Notes: generated by a model not told the origin, from the sequence alone. Counted from the stretch's first letter, positions 18,486 through 28,191 are shown. The stretch is DNA of 64,000 bases from Nisaea sediminum (GCF_014904705.1 NZ_JACZCQ010000004.1:1-64000); one strand, 5' to 3'. Translations and numbers: made by a program.

Positions 18486-19226
18486 CTAGCGGCCGAGACG
18501 ATGCGTCAGCTGCAAGGCAGCGCCGCCGCGTCTTTCGGAGAAATTCCGCAAAGCCTTCCGGCCGCCGGCCGCATAGACCGCGACGGCGCCGAGCAGGTCG
18601 CGGAGCTGCTGCGCACTTCCGGCATCGAACGGGCAGCAGGCCCCCTTGGTCAGGCGGGCGATCTGCTCGAAAGCGCGCCGCGCCAGCGGATCGCCACCCT
18701 CGTGAAAGACAAATACCGGCACCCCGAGCACACCCAGTTCGCCCGCCTGATGGCAGACCGTGTCGATATCCTCCTCGAAGGCATCGCCGACGAAAACCAC
18801 GGCCTGCACCCGCTCCTGTTTCGTCTCGGCGATAACGTGCTTCATCAGACGCCCGATCTGGGTCTGTCCGCCGAGACAGAAGACCCCGGTCATCTCGCGC
18901 AGCAGCTTGCCGGTTTCCGTCAGCCAGGGACTGGCCTTGAATTCTCCGAAGCCGCGGTAGTAGGCAAGCTGCACCGAGAGCCCGCCGAGCGCAGCGGTCT
19001 CCGAGAACATCTCACCCTGAAGCTGGCAGGCGCGGTCCCAGCTCGGCTCGCGGCTCGCCGTCGCGTCCATCGCGAAGACCAGCCTGCCCGGACGTTCGGA
19101 GGGCGCGGCGGCCGGACGGGAGCGGACCTGACGGAGAAACGCATCGATATCGGACTGGCTCGACACCGGTCCCCCGGCGGTTTGCCGGGTCTCTACCGCT
19201 CCTGCACCTTTTTTCCGCGTGGTCAT
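18486..19226 (-). CDS. VWA-domain protein
   Basis: 246 aa. A von Willebrand A fold begins at RPGRLVFAMDATASREPSWD, whose DxTxS is a MIDAS-like metal site, and continues through GVFCLGGQTQIGRLMKHV and AVVFVGDAFEED. No signal peptide, so probably cytoplasmic. An upstream in-frame GTG at 19247 could add seven residues. Function unknown; the tight pairing with the membrane J-domain gene suggests a shared task such as assembly of a complex at the inner membrane. Confidence 0.85.
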   Translation of the reverse strand: MTTRKKGAGAVETRQTAGGPVSSQSDIDAFLRQVRSRPAAAPSERPGRLVFAMDATASREPSWDRACQLQGEMFSETAALGGLSVQLAYYRGFGEFKASPWLTETGKLLREMTGVFCLGGQTQIGRLMKHVIAETKQERVQAVVFVGDAFEEDIDTVCHQAGELGVLGVPVFVFHEGGDPLARRAFEQIARLTKGACCPFDAGSAQQLRDLLGAVAVYAAGGRKALRNFSERRGGAALQLTHRLGR

Positions 19227-19341
19227 GTTCGCTGCTTCACTTTCCACAATGCTTTAGCATTATGTTGCATCGTGGCCGCCGGTTTCCAGCCCGGTGCCCC
19301 CCGATTTGCCAACGGCGATCGCCAAGCCGGAGGAGACCGAA

Positions 19342-19827
19342 ATGGAATTCCACATCAGGGCACTCCGGCAACAGGATGCCGAACGGGTCGCTGAGATGGC
19401 GGCCAAACTGTCCGATCACGAGGGCATGCCGCCGCCGCCCTTCGGCTCCGAGGACGTCATCAAGTACGGTTTCGGCCCCTCGAAACGCTTCGATGGTCTC
19501 GTCGCCGACAACGGCCAGGACCTGCTTGGCTATACGCTCTTCATCGACAGCTTCAACATCGGCCTCGGCACGCCGGGAATCCACATGCTCGATCTCTATG
19601 TCGAGAACTGGGCCCGCGGCAGCGGCGCCGGACGGGCACTGATCGGCGCTGTCGCCGCCGAGACCCTCGCCCGCGAGGGGGCCTGGATGGTCTGGCAATG
19701 CCTGCCTACGAACAAGACGGCGATCGACTTCTATCACCATATCGGCAGTCGACAGTACCAGGCCGCCGACTTCGAGCTCAGCAACGAACGCCTGACCGGG
19801 CTCGCGGCGGAATCTACCTGGCGCTAG
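19342..19827 (+). CDS. GNAT family N-acetyltransferase
   Basis: 161 aa. Acetyl-CoA-dependent acetyltransferase fold: N-terminal FHIRALRQQDAERVAEM, beta strand HMLDLYVEN, then the CoA loop WARGSGAGRALIGAVA (R/Q-x-x-G-x-G/A type) and NKTAIDFYHHIGS. It resembles diamine/small-amine N-acetyltransferases. The start was chosen at the ATG with GGAGGAGA just upstream. Its stop overlaps the mipZ stop by 4 bases (convergent). Confidence 0.9.
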   Translation: MEFHIRALRQQDAERVAEMAAKLSDHEGMPPPPFGSEDVIKYGFGPSKRFDGLVADNGQDLLGYTLFIDSFNIGLGTPGIHMLDLYVENWARGSGAGRALIGAVAAETLAREGAWMVWQCLPTNKTAIDFYHHIGSRQYQAADFELSNERLTGLAAESTWR

Positions 19828-20762
19828 CTATCCTCGCCTTCCCCCATCAGGGACGGCGTTTCGATTGCCTCGTATTCGGCCGTGCGATCATGCGGCGTCG
19901 GTGTCCGGTTCGGGAGCTGCAGCGCGTTCAAAAGGCCGCGCACTTCCTGCCGGGCAGCGACATGGGAGAGCTGCGGTTTTCCGCTGTCGCCGATCTCGAA
20001 CACGTCGAGCATGGTGAGGCCGCGCAGAAAGAGCTCGCGGAAAATCACACGCTCGCTGAAACCCGGCGCAACGCGGAAACCGACCCGCTTCGCGAGCGTG
20101 GCGACCACGCGCTCCATCTCCTGCTTGTTGCGCGCGGCGAGGCTTGAGAGCCGGTTGCGCATGACGATCCAGTCGAGCGGCGCGCCGCCCCTCACGGCAC
20201 GCTGCTTGCGCGCCTCCCAGACCATCTCGGCATAGACGCTCGGCTTGATGATCTCACCGGTATTCCCGTCGACATTGGCGAGCATGTCGAGATCGATGAA
20301 GCTGTCGTTGATCGGCGTCACCAGCTTGTCGGCGTAGCCATGCGCCAGACGGCCGACATAAGTATCGGTTCCGGGACAGTCGATGACGACGAAATCGCAT
20401 TCCGAGCGAAGCTTGGTGAGCACCGCTTCGAAACGCTTGCGGTCTTCGACCTCGGCCTCCGCGCGGTTCGGCTTGTCACTGCGAGAGAGAAAGACATGGA
20501 TTGGCATCGGCAGGTCGATGCCGTCATTGCGCATCGAGGCCGCGCGGTTGGAGAGATACCGCGTCAGCGTCCATTGCCGCATGTCGAGATCGAGGGAACC
20601 GACTTTGAAGCCGAGCCGGAGCAGAGCCACGATCACATGCATGGAGCCGGTCGACTTGCCGGACCCGCCCTTCTCGTTACCGAAGACGATAACAGTGGCC
20701 GGATCGGCCTTGCCGAGGGGCAATTGCGCCTCGGGCTTTGTCCCTTGGGACTGGTCGCTCAC
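19824..20762 (-). CDS. mipZ: Division-plane positioning ATPase MipZ
   Basis: 312 aa ParA/MinD-family ATPase. In alphaproteobacteria MipZ forms a polar gradient through ParB and blocks FtsZ assembly away from midcell. Deviant Walker A GNEKGGSGKST (about 28-38), the MipZ-like SLDLDMRQWTLTRYLSNRA, Walker B VVIDCPGTD (about 125) and a DNA-contacting Arg/Lys-rich C-terminal half are present. A C-terminal 25-residue tail is polar. No parB or ftsZ lies in the window. Confidence 0.92.
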   Translation of the reverse strand: MSDQSQGTKPEAQLPLGKADPATVIVFGNEKGGSGKSTGSMHVIVALLRLGFKVGSLDLDMRQWTLTRYLSNRAASMRNDGIDLPMPIHVFLSRSDKPNRAEAEVEDRKRFEAVLTKLRSECDFVVIDCPGTDTYVGRLAHGYADKLVTPINDSFIDLDMLANVDGNTGEIIKPSVYAEMVWEARKQRAVRGGAPLDWIVMRNRLSSLAARNKQEMERVVATLAKRVGFRVAPGFSERVIFRELFLRGLTMLDVFEIGDSGKPQLSHVAARQEVRGLLNALQLPNRTPTPHDRTAEYEAIETPSLMGEGEDS

Positions 20763-21217
20763 TTCTACACCTCGCGAATGGACCTCACCGGTTCATATCT
20801 CCGGTACCCTAGCGCGTAAAGAGCGAAGCCGCACCGCCGGATGCGCCAGTGACGGGCGGCCTTTTCCCCGGCCCCGGCGGATGCTCGAGGTTTACCCGCA
20901 TACCACAGTCCAAGGCATGCGCTTCCGAATGGACATACCCGGACCGGTTCAAGAACCAGCGTTTCGCACCAGCGCACGATCTGTCGCCACTTAATATGCA
21001 ATCCATCAATTTTCCGACTTTCGCCCAAAAATCAGCAAAAAAATTGGGGTAACCGCTGGAAAAACCGCAAATCGACCATTTCCGCTCCTCAGCGGCGGCA
21101 CTCAACAAAATCCAGACCAATATTTTTTGAATTTTCGAACATTTTATTGGGCGGCGGTCTTCACCTCCGTCACGGTTTTCCGTCAACTGGTGTCGCCATT
21201 AGGTGTGGGAGGTGGTG
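20763..21217. other. Intergenic region upstream of mipZ
   Basis: About 455 bases. It should contain the mipZ promoter (minus strand). From about 21000 the DNA turns A/T-rich with A7 and T7 runs. Short open frames exist but lack ribosome sites and codon bias. Nothing further is supported. Confidence 0.4.
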
Positions 21218-21424
21218 ATGAATCCTGGAACGGAGAGCCGGGCGGCACGGTATACCGGCGACATTCATGCATTGCTCTACAATCGAGTCGGCAAGATCGC
21301 GAAAGCGCGGGGACACGACGATCCGTCTTCTCCGGAGGTTGGACTCTGGGTCTTCCTGCCCTCGGAACAGGATCTGGATCCAGTTCTGGTCAGGCGCCGC
21401 GATTGGGAAGAAGCACTGCATTGA
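21218..21424 (+). CDS. Possible small protein of unknown function
   Basis: 68 aa starting at an ATG directly after GGGAGGTGGTG, a good ribosome site. The product is soluble and charged (MNPGTESRAARYTGD ... RRRDWEEALH) without a recognisable domain. It sits alone next to the AT-rich island. It may be real because of the ribosome site, but the length allows chance. Confidence 0.4.
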   Translation: MNPGTESRAARYTGDIHALLYNRVGKIAKARGHDDPSSPEVGLWVFLPSEQDLDPVLVRRRDWEEALH

Positions 21425-21576
21425 GTCTGAAGCGACTAAATTTGACGCTGTCCCGATTTGTATCGCCTGTAGGTGAGCGGGACAGCGCCAATCCGTCCGA
21501 GCCGCATGCTTAATGCTTGCATGGTGCCAGCGCGCCGAGTAGGGCCATCTATTTCATCTCGCACATAAGAGGCCAC

Positions 21577-22887
21577 TTAATAGGCCTTGACCGGCAGAAT
21601 TTCCGAACAGTCTTTATATGGATAATTGCCGCGAATTCTAGCCCTCACACACGACGCATTAAATTCAGATATAAATAGCGCTGCAAGATCAACATCTTCT
21701 GTGTCCTCCAAAAAGACATTGAATACGTTCCAATAATCATTTCTTGTATTGATACTTGTAAAGAACATTCTATTGTTATTTTTTTTCCAAACTTGATATG
21801 GCGGTGAAGACGTTGAAATCTCCTCATCACGACCCCAATTATAGAGCTGAGAAAACTCAACATCCAATACCGGAGCCGGATTATCTTTTTCGTATATTTC
21901 AATTCTCTCAATATATATATTTGGCTTTCTCCCACTCGATTTATCACAACGCGTCTTCATCATAATATCAAATTGTCTCGTTAAATTTTCTTTATAGTCC
22001 CTAACTAAAAGTGCAAAAACTTCGACGCCATGAGACTCACCGCCAAGAAATTCTTTCAAAGTGATGACTTCTGATTTCTTTTTTGAAGCCGACGCACGAA
22101 ATTCTAAACCAAGGACCGTATCGATAATTGACGCAAGCGAGAAGCCAAAAGACCCTTCTACTTTTACCGCACCTGACACTCCTTTCTCGATTTGATCATA
22201 CGAGACCTTCTCGATGGGACTCCCACACTTGGTGGAAAGACTTTCCACTTTCGCCTTGCTGAGTCGCAAGTAGCGCGGATATTTTTTCCGAAGATCGGTT
22301 ACGAGTCCCCCCTCTATCAAACTATCCAGCTTTTCTTTCGATAAGAAAACCTTATCAAAACGCTTATCGTAAAACTTCAGCTCCACCCAACCGGCATCAA
22401 CACCTTCGAAAACCTGAGAGACGTCTCCGCGGCTAATCGGAACTTTACTATCTTCATCACAGGATCCATACCGATCAGAACTGTCTGAAGAAACTAAACA
22501 TGCCGCAAAATTCCCCCTAAATACAAGATGCTGATCCCCATATAGATTTGAAACGGTCCTATCTTTAATTGAACCATTTTCATTCTTAAAATATATATTT
22601 TCTTTATCAATAAGATATCTCTGACCAAACTGACTAATTATTCTTATCTTTCCATCACGCTCTTGTTTTTCTGGATCAAGGAAAAAGATAGAGCCGTACG
22701 GCAGATAAATTGGGATACGAAACCCCCGATCATAAACATGGTCGCTCGGATACAATCCCGACTTAACAATGTATCGGCTACCGAAGTCTGCGGCCATCGC
22801 TGCCGTAACGAGCAGCATGTTCAAGAGAAAAAATGTTCCTAAGACTTCCAACGCCTGATGGCGCCACGAAATTCCGCCCATGGTCAA
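21577..22887 (-). CDS. AT-rich orphan gene for an exported protein
   Basis: 436 aa of unknown family. A hydrophobic stretch at about 12-32 ending VTAAMAADF looks like a signal peptide. The mature protein is rich in Lys, Asn, Asp, Tyr and Ser, with five or more Cys including RGNFAACL, YGSCDED and STKCGSPIEK, suggesting a disulfide-bonded periplasmic or secreted protein. Base composition and codon use (AAA, AAT, ATA, TTT) differ strongly from all neighbours, indicating recent transfer. It ends in a cysteine-bearing PYKDCSEILPVKAY. No partner gene is adjacent. Confidence 0.75.
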   Translation of the reverse strand: MTMGGISWRHQALEVLGTFFLLNMLLVTAAMAADFGSRYIVKSGLYPSDHVYDRGFRIPIYLPYGSIFFLDPEKQERDGKIRIISQFGQRYLIDKENIYFKNENGSIKDRTVSNLYGDQHLVFRGNFAACLVSSDSSDRYGSCDEDSKVPISRGDVSQVFEGVDAGWVELKFYDKRFDKVFLSKEKLDSLIEGGLVTDLRKKYPRYLRLSKAKVESLSTKCGSPIEKVSYDQIEKGVSGAVKVEGSFGFSLASIIDTVLGLEFRASASKKKSEVITLKEFLGGESHGVEVFALLVRDYKENLTRQFDIMMKTRCDKSSGRKPNIYIERIEIYEKDNPAPVLDVEFSQLYNWGRDEEISTSSPPYQVWKKNNNRMFFTSINTRNDYWNVFNVFLEDTEDVDLAALFISEFNASCVRARIRGNYPYKDCSEILPVKAY

Positions 22888-23040
22888 TCTCCTGCGACGT
22901 ATTTCGGAATTGCTTATACAAACCCAGATTTCTCGTTATAGATGATTTTCCATTAGAAAAATAGAGAGCGGGTTTTCGCATTATTGCTATCCAGTTTCGA
23001 GTCTTGATATTTTTCAAACCACCTAAGGTCGCATTGATGA

Positions 23041-24258
23041 TCAGAAAAAGCGGATCAGGGTAAGCCCGACAAAACTGTCCCGTCGGAGGCCATAGGCGCT
23101 GTTCTGTGCTTGACCCATCGCAAAGAACCGCGCCACGGCCTCGACTTTCCAGCTGTCGCCGATCCGGCGCTCCGCCTCGAGCGACAGCAGGGCCGAGCCG
23201 TCCTCGTTATCGACGACCGCCCCGGCCAGCAGCGAGCTGTCGTCGACATCGTTCAGCGTCAGCCGCGTGCCAATGAAGGTGTCGTTGTTGCCGAGCACAC
23301 CGGGAGCATCCCCGTTCTCGGTGCGGCCGTCATATTGGTATTCCGCGAGCAGGCCGAGATCCATGTCGGTTCCGGCGATCCCGAAGAGGGTGTATTCGAA
23401 GCCCGCGACGGCGGCACCGAAATAGTCGCCGTGCCCGCCGCGCCCGATCGCCTCCAGCTTCCAGAGCCAGGCGTCGGTCGTGTATTGCAGATCGAGGCCG
23501 GTCTGGTCGATCAGGTCGTAATGCTGCGTGAGATTGGTCGGATCGCCGGCATCCAGCTGAAGCAGCCTCGGCTCGCGGCTGGTGCCGTGGAAATGCGACA
23601 GACCGATATCGAAATCGCCGATGACCTGCGACCAGCGCACGGCGAGGTCCGGATGGAACTCCTCGGCAGATGAATCGTAGCTCGCGCTGCTGTCCACCCG
23701 GGCGCCGCCGCTGAGCCGGGCCCGGCGGTCAGCGAAGGTGCGCTCGCGGAAATACGGCATGACGAAGAAGCTCGCCGTCCCCCAGTCGCTCGGCACGGCG
23801 AGCTGGACCATCGGCTGGCCGAGCTTGTCCTCGAGATCGACATCCTCAACGGCGTCGCTCTGGTTGATGATGTCGACCAGATGACGGGATTCCGTCACCC
23901 CCCAGAAAACCTTGTCCGCGCCGACGACGAGATCGTAGCCGTCGCCGATATGCAGCCAGTTGGCTTCCCGGATATCGGCGTGAGCGCGCCGGTCGTCGTC
24001 ACGATCGAAGCGGGCATAGGGCACCAGCGTGAGACGGTCGTCTCCACCGTTCCAGTCGGCGGTGAATTCCGGTTCGAGGTAAAGGGACGGGCTCAGCGCA
24101 CGGTCGCGCTGGCTCCCGTAGGCCGGATCCTTCGGAAAGACACGGAGCTCGGTTCCGAGCTCCAGGGTGGCGTCGAACCGGGGCTCTTCGGCGCCGGCCG
24201 GCAGAGAAAGGGCGGCGAGGCAAAGCCCCGCCGCCAGGCGAGCGGACCTGGATCTCAT
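23041..24258 (-). CDS. Outer-membrane beta-barrel protein of the RND operon
   Basis: 405 aa. Signal peptide at about 1-23 (cleavage after AGA), then alternating amphipathic strands and a terminal RFF, with a final aromatic residue as needed for BAM assembly. It resembles DUF1302/alginate-export-like barrels. It overlaps the LolA-like gene by 4 bases and lies third in an operon with an MMPL/RND transporter. Together these could move a lipid or hydrophobic compound from the inner to the outer membrane. Confidence 0.85.
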   Translation of the reverse strand: MRSRSARLAAGLCLAALSLPAGAEEPRFDATLELGTELRVFPKDPAYGSQRDRALSPSLYLEPEFTADWNGGDDRLTLVPYARFDRDDDRRAHADIREANWLHIGDGYDLVVGADKVFWGVTESRHLVDIINQSDAVEDVDLEDKLGQPMVQLAVPSDWGTASFFVMPYFRERTFADRRARLSGGARVDSSASYDSSAEEFHPDLAVRWSQVIGDFDIGLSHFHGTSREPRLLQLDAGDPTNLTQHYDLIDQTGLDLQYTTDAWLWKLEAIGRGGHGDYFGAAVAGFEYTLFGIAGTDMDLGLLAEYQYDGRTENGDAPGVLGNNDTFIGTRLTLNDVDDSSLLAGAVVDNEDGSALLSLEAERRIGDSWKVEAVARFFAMGQAQNSAYGLRRDSFVGLTLIRFF

Positions 24259-25067
24259 TGCACGCGCTTCAGCCGGTTCTTGTCGAAATCGTCTTCCGAG
24301 AGACCGACCTTGAAGCTGTAATCCTCGAAGGTCAGCGTCGTGGACTTGCCGGTCTGGTGGTTGACCATGTCCATCCGGTGGGTGCGCCAGTACTGCCCCT
24401 GATACTGCCGGTAATCAAGCATGAGCAGGGTCTTCAGCAGAGCGTCCTTGCGGTCGTAGAACTCGACCTTGCGCGGCTGGTAGTCCTGCTTGTCCACCCA
24501 GCTGACCAGCTTGGTGTAGCCGGAATGCTCGTAGAGCGGCGTCCGCTCGACGACAAAGCACTCCCGGTCCGGCGCAGCCTCGCCGCAGGCCTCGTCCCTC
24601 AGCCATTTGTAGGCGTAGCGGTCAACTTCCTGGCTGACCAGATCCTCATAGGCGAACTCGGAACCGACGAACGGGCCGGACTTGTTCTTCGAGGAGATCC
24701 GCTTCACCCGCTTCAGGGCCGGCAGATAGAGCCATTGGTCGTCCGGATCGAGGATCCTGGTATGAGAGAGGAAGGCAGTGCCCTCGATGTCCCGGGGTTT
24801 GTTGAAAACGGTGATGCTCTTGTCCCCGAGCTTGCGCTCTGGCACCTCGAGGGAGCGCAGACGCAGATCGCGCACGCTGCTCTCCCCTTCGGCGTTGCGC
24901 AGGATCATCTGCATCACGACGTCGCTGTCGCCCCAGCCGAGATCCCGGCGGTCGGTCTCCTCGGCGATCGCCAGCCCTTTGTCCTCTGGGCTTTCCGCAT
25001 AGGCGGATTGCAGCACCGGACTGACGGCGAGCACCGCCAGGGCGAGAAGTCTTTGCAGGTTTCCCAT
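24255..25067 (-). CDS. Outer membrane lipoprotein-sorting (LolA-like) protein
   Basis: 270 aa periplasmic protein. Signal peptide at about 1-24 ending AYA. The body matches the LolA/LolB-fold family PF17131: DVVMQMILRNAEGESSVRDL, WLYLPALKRVKRISSKNKSGPFVGSEFAYEDL and a late TTLTFEDYSFKVGLSEDDF. Members sit beside RND/MMPL transporters and probably carry a lipid in a hydrophobic half-barrel. It starts 4 bases before the RND stop region and overlaps the barrel gene. Confidence 0.92.
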   Translation of the reverse strand: MGNLQRLLALAVLAVSPVLQSAYAESPEDKGLAIAEETDRRDLGWGDSDVVMQMILRNAEGESSVRDLRLRSLEVPERKLGDKSITVFNKPRDIEGTAFLSHTRILDPDDQWLYLPALKRVKRISSKNKSGPFVGSEFAYEDLVSQEVDRYAYKWLRDEACGEAAPDRECFVVERTPLYEHSGYTKLVSWVDKQDYQPRKVEFYDRKDALLKTLLMLDYRQYQGQYWRTHRMDMVNHQTGKSTTLTFEDYSFKVGLSEDDFDKNRLKRVQ

Positions 25068-25071
25068 GTTC

Positions 25072-27435
25072 CTACTCCGCAGCTTGAGCGAGGGGAGCCT
25101 TTCCGGCTTCCCGGTCGTTGCGCCGGCCGTCCAGCAGGAGCAGCAGGGCCGGCAAAAGGAGGAAGTCGATGACGATGGCCATCACGAGAGTGACCGCCGT
25201 GAGCAGCCCCATCGACCCGTTGATCTTGAAGGTGGAGAGGGCGAGCACCGCGAAGCCGGCCACCAGAATGGCGGTCGTCACCCAGAGAGCGGTGCCCACC
25301 GTCGAGAAGGCGTAACGCACCGCGTCCTCGGCATCGGCCCCCTTCTCGACCCGGGCGCGCCGGTATTTCGAGAGGAAGTGAACCGTTGCATCGACGATGA
25401 TGCCGAGGCTGGTCGCGGTGACCACCGAGGAGGCCATGCCGACTTCGCCGACCGTCAGCCCCCAGAAGCCGAACGCCATGGCAGCCGGCATCAGGTTCGG
25501 CGCCAGCGAGATGGCTCCGAGCTTCAGGCTTCTGAGCGCGACCGTGAGCGTGACCGAAATCAGCACGAAGGCGAGGAAGGTGCCGGTCAGCATGCCCTCG
25601 ATATTGCGCTCTGAAATATAGGCGAACATGACGAACGGTCCCGACGCCCGGGTCTCCGCCGCGCTCGGGAAGTTCTCAGAGAGCCAGGCCGACGATTCCC
25701 GGTCGAGCGCCCGCAGATCGTTGGTGCTGATATTCTTCAGCGTCGCGATCACCCGGACCGCCGACTTGTCGACATTCACCTGGTTGTTCAGGTCGAGCCC
25801 GAACGGCAGGGACATCTCGAAGAGCAGCAGATATTGCGCGGCGAGGTCGCGTTCCTCCGGCAGGCGGTACATCGCCGGATCGTCGCCGTGCATGTTCCTG
25901 TTCAGCCGCTTGAAGATGTCCGTCAGCGTCATGACGTGGACGACCTCGCCGCGCGCCCTCAGGAACTCGGTGAAACCTTCGAGGCGCTTCAGATAGTCCG
26001 GGTCCGAGACCCCGCCGCTGCCGGCGGCCGGGACGGACCACTGGGCCTGGTAGATCCCGGAGAGATGCTCCATCGCCCAATCGGTATCGTTGCGGAACGG
26101 GATGCTCTCGTCGAAATACTTCACGAACTGGTCGTTCAGCTCGATCCGCGGAATGAACACGGCGAACAGTGCGACGAGCGCGAGCGTGCCGAACATGACC
26201 TGGCTGCGCCGGGCGATGACGAACTCCGCGAGCCGCTCCATCGCGGCCGACTGTTCCTCCGCCCGGACCTTCACCCGGACCGGCAGCACCGCCATCATCG
26301 CCGGGAGGAATCCGACGGAGAAGAACCAGGCCGCGACCACGCCCATGGCGGTGATGTTGCCGAGATCGCGGAACGGCGGGGCGTCGGAGAAATTCAGGCT
26401 GGCGAAGCCGATGACCGTGGTCAGGCTGGTCAGGAAGACCGGCTGGAAATTGATTCTCAGGCTCTCGACCAGTGCCTCGCGCTTGCCGAGCCCGCGCCGC
26501 ATGCCGTGGAACATACTGATCAGGATGTGGACGGAGTCCGCGATCGCCAGCGTCAGGATGATCGTCGGCGCGGTCACCGAGGGCGGCGTCAGCTGAATGC
26601 CGACCCAGCCAGCGAGCCCCATCGCCGTCAGCGCGGAAAAGGCGATGACGAGCAGGGTCGCGAAAGTGCCGGAGACCGACCTCAGCAGAACCGCCATAAC
26701 CAGCAGAAGGACGCCGTACATCAGCGGGACGAGCGTCTGCATGTCGTTCTGGGCCGAGACCGAGAAGGAATTGTTGAGAGCGACCGAACCCGTCACCGCC
26801 AGGGTGATGTCGGGATGGGCCGCCTTGAATTCCCCGACCAGCCCGTCCACATAGGCCATCGCCTCGGGGGTTTCAGTCAGCTTTTCCTGCGGCAGCGTCA
26901 GGGTGATGTTCACCATCGTCGTCCGGGCGTCCGGCGCGATGATGCGGTCGGTCAGCAGCGGCTCCGCCAGGGCGGCGGCGCGGATACGCGAGAGATCCTC
27001 CGCGTCGAGCGAACTGTCCCCGGGCACGAGATCGTCGACCACGAGATCGTCCCCGTCGGCCGTGCTGTTCTGGAAGTTGGTGAGGCTGTCGACCCGGGTC
27101 GCGTAGGGCGTTTTCCAGGCCTTCTCGGTCAGATCCCGGATCGCGGCGAGGACGGCGGGCTGGAAAACCTCGCCCTCGTCCGGCTGCAGCACCAGGGAGA
27201 CATTGTCTTCCTTGAGATAGATCCGCTGCAGGGATTCGAAGGCCTGCAGCTGCGGGTTCTCCTTGCTGAAGAAGACCCGGTAATCGGTCGAAAAAGTGAG
27301 AAACTGGCCACCTGCGGCGGCGGCAAAGGCGACAAGTATCGAGGCGGCAATCACCGCCCAGCGCCAGCGGATGACCCAGTGGGCATAGCCCGTCACCCAA
27401 CTGGACTTTCGCACTGTGGAACGTTCGTCCGACAT
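25072..27435 (-). CDS. MMPL/RND-family transporter
   Basis: 787 aa inner-membrane protein with twelve predicted helices arranged in two SSD-like halves. TM1 is at about 24-46, a large periplasmic loop at about 47-220, a helix bundle at about 225-390, a second loop at about 420-610, and a final bundle to about 770. The second-half motif LGIIVDATVHFLSKYRRA and first-half TLAIADSVHILISMFHGMRR are typical of MMPL/HpnN-like lipid exporters. AGGAGG precedes the ATG. It heads the RND-LolA-barrel operon and is divergent from tetR across a palindromic region, so TetR repression is likely. Confidence 0.95.
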   Translation of the reverse strand: MSDERSTVRKSSWVTGYAHWVIRWRWAVIAASILVAFAAAAGGQFLTFSTDYRVFFSKENPQLQAFESLQRIYLKEDNVSLVLQPDEGEVFQPAVLAAIRDLTEKAWKTPYATRVDSLTNFQNSTADGDDLVVDDLVPGDSSLDAEDLSRIRAAALAEPLLTDRIIAPDARTTMVNITLTLPQEKLTETPEAMAYVDGLVGEFKAAHPDITLAVTGSVALNNSFSVSAQNDMQTLVPLMYGVLLLVMAVLLRSVSGTFATLLVIAFSALTAMGLAGWVGIQLTPPSVTAPTIILTLAIADSVHILISMFHGMRRGLGKREALVESLRINFQPVFLTSLTTVIGFASLNFSDAPPFRDLGNITAMGVVAAWFFSVGFLPAMMAVLPVRVKVRAEEQSAAMERLAEFVIARRSQVMFGTLALVALFAVFIPRIELNDQFVKYFDESIPFRNDTDWAMEHLSGIYQAQWSVPAAGSGGVSDPDYLKRLEGFTEFLRARGEVVHVMTLTDIFKRLNRNMHGDDPAMYRLPEERDLAAQYLLLFEMSLPFGLDLNNQVNVDKSAVRVIATLKNISTNDLRALDRESSAWLSENFPSAAETRASGPFVMFAYISERNIEGMLTGTFLAFVLISVTLTVALRSLKLGAISLAPNLMPAAMAFGFWGLTVGEVGMASSVVTATSLGIIVDATVHFLSKYRRARVEKGADAEDAVRYAFSTVGTALWVTTAILVAGFAVLALSTFKINGSMGLLTAVTLVMAIVIDFLLLPALLLLLDGRRNDREAGKAPLAQAAE

Positions 27436-27508
27436 CGGCCCCTCCTGCGGTCACGAGAACGTGCTATTGTTTTTGAAAGCGTAACAAAATAACTATACTG
27501 CACGGTGT

Positions 27509-27522
27509 AGTTTCCGTAAACT
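27509..27522. promoter_or_regulatory. Candidate TetR operator between the RND operon and tetR
   Basis: AGTTT-CCGT-AAACT is an inverted repeat in the 116-base divergent intergenic region. A second, looser dyad (CTATAC/GTGTAG) overlaps its left side. The position fits a shared operator controlling both directions. Confidence 0.5.
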
Positions 27523-27551
27523 AGGCAGTGTACTGGATCACTTCAAGGCCC

Positions 27552-28184
27552 ATGGCGCACGTTGAACAGATTTTTCCTGAGCGCGGACCGTTGACCGAAA
27601 AGGAACGGCAAATCGTCGAGGCGGCGTGCAAGCTGTTCACGGAACAGGGGTACGAGGTCACCTCGATGGACAAGGTGGCGGCCGAGGCCAACGTCTCGAA
27701 GCGCACCGTCTACAGTTACTTCGAGAGCAAGGAGCACCTGTTTTGCACCGTCATGGGCGGAATGTGCGCCGGTTTCGGAGAACCCTCGCCGGACGACTTG
27801 GATTTTTCGGGGGACCTCAAGTCAGTGCTGATCGAGGGCGCCAAGCTGGTCGTCGGAAAGGTGACCGATCCCGATAAGCAACGCCTGATGCGGACGGTCA
27901 TCGGCGAGGTCGAGCACTTCCCGCTGATCGGGCAAACCTTCTGGAACGAAGGCCCGGGCAAGATGCGGGACGAGCTTGCGGACTATTTCCGCCAGATGCA
28001 GGAAAAGGGCCTGATGAAAAAATCCGATCCCGTCCTGTCAGCGGCCCAGTTCCAGGGACTGGTGGCTGGACCGTTCATGATCCAGACCATGTTCTCGGGC
28101 AGTTGCGACTGGTCCCAGGAACAGGCACTCGCGACCATAGAGGCCGCGGTCGACGACTTCCTGAGGGCCCACGCGCCCGACTGA
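27552..28184 (+). CDS. TetR/AcrR family transcriptional regulator
   Basis: 210 aa. TetR N-terminal HTH at about 18-65: AACKLFTEQGYEVTSMDKVA, then ANVSKRTVYSYFESKEHLF with the diagnostic Y-F recognition helix end. The C-terminal part (TetR_C-like, about 85-205) is helical and would bind the inducer. The ATG with AAGG upstream is preferred over the in-frame GTG at 27528. It probably represses the divergent RND operon. Confidence 0.93.
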   Translation: MAHVEQIFPERGPLTEKERQIVEAACKLFTEQGYEVTSMDKVAAEANVSKRTVYSYFESKEHLFCTVMGGMCAGFGEPSPDDLDFSGDLKSVLIEGAKLVVGKVTDPDKQRLMRTVIGEVEHFPLIGQTFWNEGPGKMRDELADYFRQMQEKGLMKKSDPVLSAAQFQGLVAGPFMIQTMFSGSCDWSQEQALATIEAAVDDFLRAHAPD

Positions 28185-28191
28185 CGGACTG

